From Chloroflexota bacterium (GTDB lineage Bacteria > Chloroflexota > Limnocylindria > Limnocylindrales > CSP1-4), in NCBI GenBank assembly GCA_021812735.1, contig JAKAMV010000100.1, positions 1 through 18,071 of the forward strand: 18,071 nucleotides of DNA, in the 5' to 3' direction. The notes under the pieces were generated by a model. That model was not told where the DNA came from and searched no databases. It saw nothing but the letters and a program-made list of their open reading frames with translations. Positions within the stretch are counted from its first letter, which is position 1. Each line of letters opens with the position of its first letter. This document shows positions 1 through 7,973 of this stretch, in pieces. The translations under genes and the position numbers were made by a program.

Positions 1-720
1 CGGGAGCTGGGGGTTGGAGTCGAAGAACACCGCGCGCTCCCTGAACCGGCGCCCGATGAGGTCGCCGACGGCACCCAGCTCGAGGATGTGGCCGTGGTCC
101 ATGATGGCCACCCGGTCGCACAGCTCGGTGGCCTCCTCCATGTAGTGCGTCGTCAGCATCACCGTCTTGCCGCGCGCCTTGAGCCCCTTGACCAGGTCCC
201 AGAGCGAGCGTCGCGCCTGGGGGTCGAGGCCGGTGGTCGGCTCGTCGAGGAAGACCACCTCCGGGTCGTTCACGAGGGCCAGCGCAATGGACAGGCGCTG
301 CTGCTGCCCGCCGGACAGGTTCATGGACCACGCCTTGGCGCGCTCCCCGAGGTCCACCGCGTCGATCAGCTCCTTGGTCGGCACTCGGTGGCTGAAGAAG
401 CTTCCGAACAGGTCGAGGAGCTCGGTCACCGTGAGCCGGGGGTACAGCGACACGCTCTGCAGCTGGACCCCGATCCGCTGCTTGATCGACTCCGCGTGCC
501 GCTCGACGTCGAGGCCCAGCACCTCCACCGTGCCGGAATCCGGCGCCCGGAGGCCCTCGAGGACCTCGATCGTGGTCGTCTTGCCGGCCCCGTTGGGCCC
601 GAGCATCCCGAAGACCTCGCCCCGGGCGACCTCGAACGAGACTCCGTCGACCGCCTTGACGTCGCCGTAGTACCGCCGCAGGTCGGCAACGCGGATGACG
701 GACTCGCCAGCTTGCGCCAT
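1..720 (-). CDS. ABC transporter ATP-binding protein, ABC-2 (DrrA-like) type, 3' end outside window
   Basis: ATPase subunit of an ABC-2-type exporter, acting at the cytoplasmic face of the membrane with a permease not seen here. The 240 visible residues hold the whole nucleotide-binding domain: Walker A GPNGAGKTT (about 41-49), Q-loop around Q86, signature LSGGQQQR (135-142), Walker B VVFLDEP (155-161) with catalytic E160, D-loop GLD (164-166) and switch H192. The C-terminal part runs off the left edge without a stop. The ATG at 720 is preferred because GAGGAG lies a few bases upstream; an in-frame ATG at 735 would add five residues but has no purine-rich site. It follows hemY on the same strand after 173 bp, so it may be a separate unit. 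The substrate (drug, lipid, or possibly heme or a precursor) cannot be told from the ATPase. The fold and role as an ABC ATPase are certain; the subtype is likely. Confidence 0.93.
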   Translation of the reverse strand, partial: MAQAGESVIRVADLRRYYGDVKAVDGVSFEVARGEVFGMLGPNGAGKTTTIEVLEGLRAPDSGTVEVLGLDVERHAESIKQRIGVQLQSVSLYPRLTVTELLDLFGSFFSHRVPTKELIDAVDLGERAKAWSMNLSGGQQQRLSIALALVNDPEVVFLDEPTTGLDPQARRSLWDLVKGLKARGKTVMLTTHYMEEATELCDRVAIMDHGHILELGAVGDLIGRRFRERAVFFDSNPQLP

Positions 721-893
721 CTCACTCCTCGCCATCCGGGTCAGCCGGACCTGCGTGGCCGCAACCCCCGGGCGTCGAGGGCGGACTGTTCAGCGAAGGG
801 CATGGGCATCTAGGCGATGCCGGGCCGAGATGGGAGGCGAACCCGGTCAGGTGGCCTTCATCCCTGCGTCATGAGACCCCACGGGACCGCATT
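721..893. other. Gap between hemY and the left ABC gene with a small hairpin
   Basis: This 173-bp gap follows the hemY TAG stop (894-896) and precedes the ABC start. I see no credible small gene in it. A perfect 6-bp inverted repeat, GGCATC at 805-810 and GATGCC at 816-821 with a 5-nt loop, lies about 75 nt beyond the hemY stop. It has no T-tract on the minus strand, so it is at best a weak terminator or processing hairpin. The gap is much longer than any inside the hem operon, which suggests a transcriptional boundary, but no clear promoter was recognised. Confidence 0.3.
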
Positions 894-2411
894 CTATGCC
901 TCGCCGGCGATGGCTCCGGCGGCCGCGGGAGGTGCGGGGGTCGGGTGCGAGCCGCGCCACGCCAGCGCGGCCGCGGCCACGAGCTCCGCCTCGCCGGGCA
1001 CCTCGCGCGCCGCGAGACGCTCGGCAACGCGCGCCGCTGCGGCCTGCCCCTGCGCGATGCAGTCCGGCAGCCCGACGCCCCGATACGAGGCACCGGCCAG
1101 CGTGACGGCCGGCCACGCCTCCATCGCCGCCTCGACGGCGGCGACGCGGTCGAGGTGGCCGACGGTGTAGCGGGGCATCGCGTGCTCGTACCGGGCGGTC
1201 CGGACCAGCACCGGCTCGCCGCTGATCGACAGCGTCCGCTCGGCATCGGCGCGGGCGGCAGCGACCAGCGCCGCGTCGGGCACAGATGTGGCGTCGCCCT
1301 CGTCGCGGACGAACATCCGCAGCAGGACGGTGCCCGATGGCGCCCGGCCGGCCCACTTCTCCGACGACCACGTGCACGCGGCGATGGGCCCGCCCTCCGA
1401 GCGCGGCACGAGGTATCCGTGCCCGGCCGGGAGCCGGCCCACGCGCTCGCGCGGATAGGCCAGCGTCACGAGCACCGAGGTGCCGTGCGGGATGGCGTCC
1501 AGGCGCCGCGCCGCCGCGGGCAGCGGCCCGTCGAGCAGCACGGCTGCCGCATTGGCGGGGGTCGCGAGCACCACGGCGTCGAAGCGGGCGCGCGTCCGGT
1601 CGGAGAAGCCGGCCATCACGCCCGCGCCCGCCCGCTCCAGCGACCGCACGCCCAGCCCGGTGCGCAGCTCCGCACCCGCCAGCGCGGCGGAGGCGGCCAC
1701 GGCCGAGGTCAGCCACTCGAGCCCACCGCGCAGCGACACGAACAGCCCGAGCGGCTTGGCGCCAGGGTTCGCGGCTGCGCGCTGCGCCGCGGCCGCCCGC
1801 ATGCTGCGGCCGTCCGCGAGGCCGGCGAGCAGGAGGCTCCGGTGCTCCCGCTCGGCGGTGCGCAGCGTCGGCACCACCGCGTCTAGCGAGAGCTCGTCGA
1901 TCGGCGTCCCGTACACCCCGCCGACCAGCGGTCCGGCGAGGCGCTCCACCAGCGGGTTGCCCAGCCGACCGCGCAGGTACACCCCCACCGCGATGTCGTC
2001 GTCCGGCATCGACCGCGGCGAGACGACGTCCTTCGCCATGCGGACCTTCTCGGGCCATGAGAAGAGGGGCGAGAGCGCGAACGGCAGCGCCCGGGTCGGC
2101 AGCACTAGGCCGAGGCCCTCGGGCATCGGCACCAGGCCCCCCCTGTGGCGGATGTAGACCGTCCGGGTGCCCGCGGTGCCGACCAGCGCGTCGCCCAGCC
2201 CCAGCTCGCGGACGAGCGCGGTGCCCGCCGGACGCGTGGCGAGGAACGAGTCCGGGCCGTGCTCGATCGTGAAGCCGTCCGCGTGCTCGGTGGACACCTT
2301 GCCGCCGAGCCGCGGCCCGGCCTCGGCCAGCACCACCGGGAAGCCGTCACGGGCGAGCGACCGGGCGGCGGTGAGCCCGGTGATGCCGCCCCCGACGACG
2401 AGGACGCCCAT
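894..2411 (-). CDS. hemY: Protoporphyrinogen/coproporphyrinogen oxidase (HemY/CgoX)
   Basis: FAD-dependent oxidase of the HemY family, which removes six electrons from a porphyrinogen using oxygen. In organisms using the coproporphyrin-dependent route it acts on coproporphyrinogen III and is called CgoX. The 505-residue product begins with the dinucleotide-binding stretch VLVVGGGITGLTAA (3-16) followed by an acidic residue (E30). The family motif around ERLAGPLVGGVYGTP (156-170) and a C-terminal FAD-contacting segment, AGASYRGVGLPDCIAQG, are also present. The last 35 or so residues are an Ala/Pro-rich tail that makes it longer than the usual 450-470. The ATG at 2411 lies 8 nt after the stop of the radical SAM gene, with GAGGCGG overlapping that stop as a ribosome site. 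It is the last gene of the hem operon. The enzyme class is certain; the choice of copro- over protoporphyrinogen is inferred from the neighbouring ferrochelatase and the absence of HemF/HemN. Confidence 0.95.
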   Translation of the reverse strand: MGVLVVGGGITGLTAARSLARDGFPVVLAEAGPRLGGKVSTEHADGFTIEHGPDSFLATRPAGTALVRELGLGDALVGTAGTRTVYIRHRGGLVPMPEGLGLVLPTRALPFALSPLFSWPEKVRMAKDVVSPRSMPDDDIAVGVYLRGRLGNPLVERLAGPLVGGVYGTPIDELSLDAVVPTLRTAEREHRSLLLAGLADGRSMRAAAAQRAAANPGAKPLGLFVSLRGGLEWLTSAVAASAALAGAELRTGLGVRSLERAGAGVMAGFSDRTRARFDAVVLATPANAAAVLLDGPLPAAARRLDAIPHGTSVLVTLAYPRERVGRLPAGHGYLVPRSEGGPIAACTWSSEKWAGRAPSGTVLLRMFVRDEGDATSVPDAALVAAARADAERTLSISGEPVLVRTARYEHAMPRYTVGHLDRVAAVEAAMEAWPAVTLAGASYRGVGLPDCIAQGQAAAARVAERLAAREVPGEAELVAAAALAWRGSHPTPAPPAAAGAIAGEA

Positions 2412-2419
2412 CGGCCGCC

Positions 2420-3607
2420 TCAGGCCATGCCGTAGGCGGGGACGTGGCCGCTCGGCGTGTAGGGGCAGAGCGGGTCCGCCTCGAGCGGATCGCCGGTCCA
2501 CATGTACGCCCGGGCCCGCGAGCCGCCGCAGACGCGCGCGTACTCGCACATCCCGCACCGGCCCTTGAACCCCTCGGGGCTGCGCAGCGCCTTCATGGTC
2601 TCGTGGTCGCGGTAGAGGTCCACGATCGACGCGTCGCGCACGTTGCCCAGCGGGATCGGCAGGAAGCCCGACGGGTTGACCGTGCCGTCGTGGGCGATGA
2701 ACACGATGCCGTTGCCGTCGCGGATGCCGAAGCCGCGCCCGACCGAGGTCTTGGCGATCGCCTCGTCGTCCATGCCGGCGGCGTGGAACGCCTTGATCGC
2801 CTGGCGGCGGTAGTGGGTGGCCTCGGTGGTCTTCACCTGGAACGGCGCGGTCTTGGCCAGGCCCAGGAGCCACAGGTTGAGACGCTCGGACTCGGCCGGG
2901 CTGACCTCGCGCAGGGCGCTCCCCCGCCCCGTCGTGATCAGCATGAACAGGCTCCAGCGCATGATGTCCATGCGGGTCATCAGCTCGTAGACCGCGGGCA
3001 GGTCGGGCAGCGTCTCGTCGGTGACGAGCGTGTTGACCTGGATCGGCAGGCCCGCCTCGCGCGCCCACTTCGCCGCCTGGAGGGTCTTCTCGAACGTGCC
3101 CGCGACGCCGCGGAAGCCGTCGTGGCGCTCAGCGTCGGAACCGTCGATCGAGAGCGAGATGTTCTGGATGCCGGCCTCGCGCAGGCTGCCGAGGATCTCG
3201 CGCGTGAGCAGCGGGGTGGCGGCCGGGGCCAGCGAGCAGCCGATGCCCCGCGCCGTGGCGGCGCGGACCAGGTCGTGGAGGTCGGGCCGGTTCAGCGGGT
3301 CGCCGCCGGTGAACACCACGTGGGGGTACGGCCGACCGAACCTCGTGATCTCGTCGAGGAGCCGGCAGCCCTCGTCCGTGGTCAGCTCGAGCGGGTTGCG
3401 CTCCGGCTGGGCGGTGGCGCGGCAGTGGCGGCAGGCCAGCCCGCACGCCAGTGTCATCTCCCAGTACACGAGCATCGGCGCGCGCGAGTAGACGTAGCCC
3501 TCGGCTCGGACGGCGCCGACGCCGGTGATCCCGGGGTGGCCGGGGTGGCCGCCGCCGGGATGCCCGCCGGGATGGCCGGGCTGCGCGGGTTCGGTGGTCG
3601 CGGTCAC
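2420..3607 (-). CDS. Radical SAM/SPASM protein in heme operon, candidate AhbD-like Fe-coproporphyrin decarboxylase
   Basis: Radical SAM enzyme of 395 residues. The S-adenosylmethionine cluster motif CxxxCxxC is at C55, C59 and C62, the GGDP motif at 101-104, and a C-terminal SPASM-type cysteine set at C351, C354, C360 and C381 should bind one or more auxiliary 4Fe-4S clusters. From memory it resembles the TIGR04053 radical SAM/SPASM family; no search was possible. AhbD, another SPASM-type enzyme, decarboxylates two propionates of Fe-coproporphyrin III to give heme. The position between hemH and hemY makes the same reaction the leading hypothesis here, replacing ChdC. Residues 10-26 form an odd His-Pro-Gly tract with four HPG units (H12, H16, H21, H24), possibly metal binding and outside the catalytic domain. 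Start is GTG at 3607, supported by GAGGAG seven bases upstream and 13 nt after the hemH stop. Alternatives are modification of a peptide or maturation of another heme product. Radical SAM/SPASM identity is certain; function is inferred. Confidence 0.93.
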   Translation of the reverse strand: MTATTEPAQPGHPGGHPGGGHPGHPGITGVGAVRAEGYVYSRAPMLVYWEMTLACGLACRHCRATAQPERNPLELTTDEGCRLLDEITRFGRPYPHVVFTGGDPLNRPDLHDLVRAATARGIGCSLAPAATPLLTREILGSLREAGIQNISLSIDGSDAERHDGFRGVAGTFEKTLQAAKWAREAGLPIQVNTLVTDETLPDLPAVYELMTRMDIMRWSLFMLITTGRGSALREVSPAESERLNLWLLGLAKTAPFQVKTTEATHYRRQAIKAFHAAGMDDEAIAKTSVGRGFGIRDGNGIVFIAHDGTVNPSGFLPIPLGNVRDASIVDLYRDHETMKALRSPEGFKGRCGMCEYARVCGGSRARAYMWTGDPLEADPLCPYTPSGHVPAYGMA

Positions 3608-3614
3608 GGAGGCG

Positions 3615-3620
3615 CTCCTC
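3615..3620 (-). promoter_or_regulatory. Ribosome-binding site of the radical SAM gene
   Basis: GAGGAG on the minus strand, immediately after the hemH TGA and 7 nt before the GTG at 3607. It supports the GTG start, which places the His-Pro-Gly tract inside the protein. An internal start beyond the tract would lack such a site. Confidence 0.75.
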
Positions 3621-4544
3621 TCAGGCGGTGGCGGGCGTGCCGAGCGCCGCGAGCGCGACGTCGGCGAGGCCGGCGATGAAGACCGGATCGGTGTTCATGG
3701 AGCGGGCGCGCTCGAGGTGGACCCCAGCCTCGCGGGCCACGCCCTGCGCCTCGATGTCGAGGTCGTAGAGGACCTCGAGGTGGTCGGCGACGAAGCCCAC
3801 AGGGCGGACCGCGAGCTCGGTGACCCCGGCCGCGGCGAGTCGCCGGATCTCGGCCAGGATGTCGGGGCCCAGCCACGGCTCGTCGGTTCGGCCGGCCGAC
3901 TGGTACGCGAACGTGTAGTCGGGCCGCCCGACGGCCTCTGCGACGAGTCTCGCCGTGCAGGCCAGCTCGTCGGGGTACGGATCGCCCTCGGCGACGACGC
4001 GGGCGGGCAGACTGTGCGCGGTGAACATCAGCGTGACCGCGGCGGGGTCGGCGAAGCGGGCGAGCATCTCGCGGGTGGTGGCCGCGAGCGCATCGATGAA
4101 CCGCGGCGCGTCGTGCCAGCTCTCGACGAAGGCGATCTCGGGCGGCTCGTGCAGCCCCGTCAGCCCGGCCTCCACCGCGCGCCGGTAGCCCGCCGCGTTC
4201 GAGCTCTTCTGGGGCGCCATCGGGATCGCCGCGATCCGCTCGACGCCGTCGGCCGCCATCCGGCGGACCACGTCGCCGATCCGCGGCGCGATGTGCCGCA
4301 TCGCCGCGTAGACGGGCATCGGCACCCCGCGGGTGGCCAGCTCGGCCTCGACCGCGGCCCGCTGCTCGCCCACGATCCGGGACAGCGGCGACCCGCCGCC
4401 GATCGCGCGATACCGGCCCTTCAGCTCCTCGAGCAGGTGCGGCGGGGGCGGCGAGCCGCGGCGGATGTCCGTGTAGTACGCCTCGACCTGGTCGAGGCTG
4501 TCGGGGCTGCCGTAGGCCAGCAGCAGGACGGCGTCGCTGGTCAT
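3621..4544 (-). CDS. hemH: Ferrochelatase, Gram-positive coproporphyrin type (HemH/CpfC)
   Basis: Inserts ferrous iron into a porphyrin in the cytosol. The 307-residue product matches the Bacillus subtilis type in length (about 310). Its N-terminal pattern contains LLLAYGSPDS with Y11, equivalent to the tyrosine that serves as proximal iron ligand in coproporphyrin ferrochelatases. Next come YYTDIRRG (23-30) and RYRAIGGGSPL (44-54). The invariant metal-site residues are H177 in TAHSLP and E257 in FVADHLEVLYD. No C-terminal cysteine set for a 2Fe-2S cluster is present; the only cysteine I count is C196. These features favour coproporphyrin III as substrate, making Fe-coproporphyrin the product. 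The ATG at 4544 overlaps the hemE TGA as ATGA, so translation is probably coupled. Ferrochelatase identity is certain; the coproporphyrin preference is a well-supported inference. Confidence 0.96.
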   Translation of the reverse strand: MTSDAVLLLAYGSPDSLDQVEAYYTDIRRGSPPPPHLLEELKGRYRAIGGGSPLSRIVGEQRAAVEAELATRGVPMPVYAAMRHIAPRIGDVVRRMAADGVERIAAIPMAPQKSSNAAGYRRAVEAGLTGLHEPPEIAFVESWHDAPRFIDALAATTREMLARFADPAAVTLMFTAHSLPARVVAEGDPYPDELACTARLVAEAVGRPDYTFAYQSAGRTDEPWLGPDILAEIRRLAAAGVTELAVRPVGFVADHLEVLYDLDIEAQGVAREAGVHLERARSMNTDPVFIAGLADVALAALGTPATA

Positions 4545-5635
4545 CGGGACCCTCCGAGGTCGTGGACGAGGTCGACGAGCCGGCGCAGGTGGTCCGGGTC
4601 GGTGCCCGGCAGGACGCCGTGGCCGAGGTTGAACACGTGGCCCGGCCGGCCGTCGTTCTCCTCGAGGATCCAGCGCGCGGCCTCCTCGGTGCCCTCCCAG
4701 GGGCCGAGCAGCAGCGTCGGGTCGAGGTTGCCCTGGACCGCCCGGTCGCCCACGATTCGGCGCCCGTCCGAGAGGGCGATGCGCCAGTCGAGGCCGATCA
4801 CGTCGCCGCCGGCCGACGCCTGCAGCGCCAGGATGCCAGCGGTGCCGACCCCGAAGTGGATCGACGGGACGCCGAGGCCGGCGACGCCATCGAAGAGCCG
4901 GCGCATGTGCGGCCACAGGCGCCGCTCGTAGTCGAGCGGCGACAGGCCGCCGACCCAGCTGTCGAACACCTGGACCGCCTCGACGCCTGCCGCGACCTGC
5001 GCCCGCAGGTAGGCGATCGTGGCTGTCACGAGGTGGTCGAGCAGTCGATCCCACACCGCGGGCTGGGCGTGCATGAGCGCCTTGGTCTGGACGAAGTCGC
5101 GCGACGGGCCGCCCTCGACGAGGTAGCAGGCGAGCGTGAACGGGGCGCCCGCGAAGCCGATCAGCGGGACCGGCGATTCGCGGCGGACCACCGAGATCGC
5201 CTCGAGCAGCGGCGCCACCGCCGCCTCCGGCTCGAAGGCGCGGAGGTCGGCCACGTCCGCGGCCGTGCGCACCGGGTGCTCGATGACCGGTCCGCGCCCC
5301 TCCACGATGTCGAACGCCACGCCCATCCCGGCCAGGGGCGTCGTGATGTCCGCGAACAGGATGGCGGCGTCCACGCCCAGCCGGCGGACCGGCTGCAGGG
5401 TGACCTCGGCGCACAGCGCGGGGTCGCGCGTGATCTCGAGCAGCGTCGCCCGCTCGCGCACGGCGCGGTACTCGGGCAGCGCCCGACCGGCCTGGCGCAT
5501 GAACCACACCGGCGTGGCGTCCACGGGCGCGCAGCGCAGCGCGCGCAGGAAGCGCGCGTCCGGCCGCGGAACTGGGGCGGGAGCGGCGGACGGGGGGGCC
5601 GAGGAGGCGGCCGACGGAGACGCGGTGCTCGTCAT
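4541..5635 (-). CDS. hemE: Uroporphyrinogen III decarboxylase
   Basis: Converts uroporphyrinogen III to coproporphyrinogen III by removing four acetate carboxyls, without a cofactor, in the cytosol. The 364-residue product carries the family signature RQAGRALPEYR (47-57) and the catalytic aspartate in ILFADITTP (D96). It also has the conserved GFAGAPFTLACYLVEGG block (160-176) with Y171, and the C-terminal GHGVLPGTD (338-346) with an active-site histidine. Residues 1-24 are a Ser/Ala/Pro-rich extension not found in typical members (about 340-355 residues). The ATG at 5635 overlaps the hemL TGA as ATGA, and its own TGA overlaps the hemH ATG, so it is translationally coupled on both sides. Its product is the branch compound for the coproporphyrin-dependent route inferred for this operon. 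Confidence 0.97.
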   Translation of the reverse strand: MTSTASPSAASSAPPSAAPAPVPRPDARFLRALRCAPVDATPVWFMRQAGRALPEYRAVRERATLLEITRDPALCAEVTLQPVRRLGVDAAILFADITTPLAGMGVAFDIVEGRGPVIEHPVRTAADVADLRAFEPEAAVAPLLEAISVVRRESPVPLIGFAGAPFTLACYLVEGGPSRDFVQTKALMHAQPAVWDRLLDHLVTATIAYLRAQVAAGVEAVQVFDSWVGGLSPLDYERRLWPHMRRLFDGVAGLGVPSIHFGVGTAGILALQASAGGDVIGLDWRIALSDGRRIVGDRAVQGNLDPTLLLGPWEGTEEAARWILEENDGRPGHVFNLGHGVLPGTDPDHLRRLVDLVHDLGGSR

Positions 5636-6939
5636 GCGCGGAACGCCTTGCGGGCGGCCTCGATCGTCGCGTCGACGTCGGCCTCGCTGTGCGCGGTGCC
5701 GAGGAACCAGGCCTCGAACTGCGACGGCGGCAGCAGCACGCCCTCGTCGAGCATCGCGCCGAAGAACCGCGCGAACGCGTCGCGGTCCGACGCGAGCGCC
5801 TCGGCCGCGTTGCGCGGCGGGGTGGGCCGGAAGAACACGGTGAGCAGCGAGCCCACCCGGCTGACGGCGACCTGGCGCCGGGCCTCGAGCGCCGCATCCC
5901 GGAGCCCTGTCTCGAGCCGCGCCCCGGCGCGCTCCAGGCCCTCGTAGACCGACGGGCTGAGCAGGTCGAGCGTCGCGGCACCCGCGGCCATGGCGAGGGG
6001 ATGGCCCGAAAGGGTGCCGGCCTGGTAGACCGGGCCCTCGGGCGCGATGAGCCGCATCAGGTTCGAACGGCCGCCGTAGGCGCCCACCGGCATCCCCCCG
6101 CCGATGATCTTGCCCATCGTGGTCAGGTCGGGCCGGATGCCGAACAGCTCCTGCGCGCCGCCCTTGGCCACCCGGAAGCCGGTGATGACCTCGTCGAAGA
6201 TCAGCAGCGCCCCGTGGGACTCGGTCAGCCCGCGGAGGAGCTCGTGGAACCCGGGGTCGGGCGGGATGACGCCCACGTTGGCCACCACCGGCTCCACGAT
6301 CACGCAGGCGATCCTGTCGGGGAACGACTCGAAGGCCGCGGTGATCGCCTCGGGATCGTTGAACGGCACCACGATCGTGTCCCGCGCTGCACCCTCGGTG
6401 ACGCCGGCCGAGCCGGGCATCGCGAGCGTGGCGAGACCCGACCCTGCGTCCACCAGCAGGCTGTCGCCGTGCCCGTGGTAGCCACCCGCGAACTTGACCA
6501 CCAGCTCCCGGCCGGTGGCACCGCGGGCGAGGCGGATGGCGCTCATCACCGCCTCGGTGCCCGAGGAGACGAAGCGCACCCGCTCGATCGCGGGCATCGC
6601 CGCCCGGATCCGCTGGCCCAGCTCGATCTCTCGTGGGCCGGTGGCGCCGAGGGCGAACCCGTCGAGGGCAGCCTCGCGCACGGCGCCGACCACGCTCGGG
6701 TGCGCGTGCCCGAGCAGGGCGGGCCCCCACGAACCGATGTAGTCGAGGTAGACGCTGCCGTCGGCATCCTTGACCCGGGATCCGGACCCGCTGGTCAGGA
6801 TGAGCGGCGGTCGCCCGACCGACCGGAACGCCCGGACGGGGCTGTTGACGCCGCCGGGGAACAGCGACTCGGCATCCTGGCGCAGCAGCGCCTGGCGGCT
6901 AGCGTCGGCGGGGCGGGCAGTGGGGGCGTCGAACGGCAT
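5632..6939 (-). CDS. hemL: Glutamate-1-semialdehyde 2,1-aminomutase
   Basis: PLP enzyme that isomerises glutamate-1-semialdehyde to 5-aminolevulinate, the second step of the C5 pathway. The 435-residue protein is of normal length. It contains the N-terminal FPGGVNSPVRAF motif (27-38), SSGTEA (125-130) in the cofactor phosphate site and FDEVITGFR (248-256) with the aspartate facing the PLP ring. The Schiff-base lysine K277 lies in TTMGKIIGGGMPVGAYGG. The ATG at 6939 overlaps the hemB stop by one base (TGATG). Together with HemA it defines the glutamyl-tRNA route rather than 5-aminolevulinate synthase. In C5 organisms the unstable semialdehyde is thought to be handed from HemA to HemL, so placing both in one operon fits. 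No anomaly was seen. Confidence 0.98.
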   Translation of the reverse strand: MPFDAPTARPADASRQALLRQDAESLFPGGVNSPVRAFRSVGRPPLILTSGSGSRVKDADGSVYLDYIGSWGPALLGHAHPSVVGAVREAALDGFALGATGPREIELGQRIRAAMPAIERVRFVSSGTEAVMSAIRLARGATGRELVVKFAGGYHGHGDSLLVDAGSGLATLAMPGSAGVTEGAARDTIVVPFNDPEAITAAFESFPDRIACVIVEPVVANVGVIPPDPGFHELLRGLTESHGALLIFDEVITGFRVAKGGAQELFGIRPDLTTMGKIIGGGMPVGAYGGRSNLMRLIAPEGPVYQAGTLSGHPLAMAAGAATLDLLSPSVYEGLERAGARLETGLRDAALEARRQVAVSRVGSLLTVFFRPTPPRNAAEALASDRDAFARFFGAMLDEGVLLPPSQFEAWFLGTAHSEADVDATIEAARKAFRA

Positions 6940-7973
6940 CACCAGGCCTCCCGTGCCCAGCCCGCCAGGTCGGCGGCGGCGTATGTGATCACGAAGCCGG
7001 CGCCTGCGCGCAGGATGGAGGTGGTCGACTCGGTGAGCGCCCGGCGCCGGTCGAGCCAGCCGTTGCGCGCGGCCGCCTCGATGGCCGCGTACTCGCCGCT
7101 GACCTGGTAGGCGCCGATCGGGACGTCGAAGCTCTCGCGGGCGGCGGCGAGGATGTCGAGCGACGGCATGGCCGGCTTGACCAGCAGCATGTCGGCGCCC
7201 TCGGCGAGGTCGTTGACCATCTCGCGCATCGCCTCGCGGCCGTTGGCGGGGTCCATCTGGTAGCCGCGCCGGTCGCCGAAGGAGGGGGTCGAGCCGGCGG
7301 CGTCCCGGAACGGCCCGTAGAAGGCCGACGCGGTCTTCGCGGCGTAGGCGAGGATCGCGGTGTCGCGGAAGCCGCCGGCGTCGAGGCCGTGGCGGATGGC
7401 GGCCACCTGGCCGTCCATCATCGCGGACGGCGCCACGATGTCGGCCCCCGCCTCCGCCTGCGAGGCGGCCGTCCGAGCGAGCAGTTCGATCGTGGCGTCG
7501 TTGTCCACGCGCCCGTCCTCGAGCAGCGGGCCGCAGTGGCCGTGGTCGGTGTACTCGCACAGGCAGGTGTCCGCGATGAGCACCAGGCCCGGGTCCGCGT
7601 CGCGCAGCCGGCGCAGCGTCTCCTGCACGATCCCGTCGCCGATCCAGCCGCCCGTGCCGATGCCGTCCTTCTCGGCCGGCAGCCCGAACAGGATCACGCC
7701 CCCGACGCCGAGGCCGGCCAGCGCCCGGACGTCCTTCTCGGCCTCGTCGGGCGTGACGCGCTCCACGCCGGGCATGGAGCCCACCGGCTCGCGCAGCCCC
7801 CGGCCGGCGAACACGAACAGCGGCGCGACCAGCTGGCGGGGGTGGATCCGCGTCTCGCGCACGAACGACCGGAGCGCCTCGGTTCGGCGCATCCGGCGCA
7901 GGCGGTGGGCGGGATCCGGGAGCGGGACCGCGGACCCCGCGGTGGGCTCGGTTCGGTCAGCGAGAAGGCTCAT
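6939..7973 (-). CDS. hemB: Delta-aminolevulinic acid dehydratase (porphobilinogen synthase)
   Basis: Condenses two 5-aminolevulinate molecules to porphobilinogen, usually as an octamer in the cytosol. The 344-residue product has the Schiff-base lysines K213 (in AYAAKTASAFYGPFRDA) and K266 (in LLVKPAMPSLDIL). The zinc-site cysteines are C137, C139 and C147 in DTCLCEYTDHGHCG. The three cysteines mark the zinc-dependent class rather than the magnesium-only aspartate-rich class. The ATG at 7973 overlaps the stop of the hemC-hemD fusion as ATGA, and its stop overlaps the hemL ATG. Gene order hemCD-hemB-hemL does not follow the pathway order, but all are in one strand-continuous unit. Identity is certain. 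Confidence 0.98.
   Translation of the reverse strand: MSLLADRTEPTAGSAVPLPDPAHRLRRMRRTEALRSFVRETRIHPRQLVAPLFVFAGRGLREPVGSMPGVERVTPDEAEKDVRALAGLGVGGVILFGLPAEKDGIGTGGWIGDGIVQETLRRLRDADPGLVLIADTCLCEYTDHGHCGPLLEDGRVDNDATIELLARTAASQAEAGADIVAPSAMMDGQVAAIRHGLDAGGFRDTAILAYAAKTASAFYGPFRDAAGSTPSFGDRRGYQMDPANGREAMREMVNDLAEGADMLLVKPAMPSLDILAAARESFDVPIGAYQVSGEYAAIEAAARNGWLDRRRALTESTTSILRAGAGFVITYAAADLAGWAREAW

Noticed and set aside
2412..3068. HemY extended upstream through the radical SAM gene in one open frame
   Set aside because: The upstream part is a shifted-frame shadow of the radical SAM gene; the Rossmann motif starts right after the ATG at 2411.
3528..3578. The His-Pro-Gly coding tract as a tandem DNA repeat or recombination site
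   Set aside because: The units are irregular at the DNA level and in frame with a good start, so a protein-level explanation is preferred.
3525..4931. A 468-codon plus-strand frame opposite hemH and hemE, and similar frames opposite hemL and hemY
   Set aside because: Same composition effect; the opposite strand carries clear enzymes and no start or ribosome site supports these frames.
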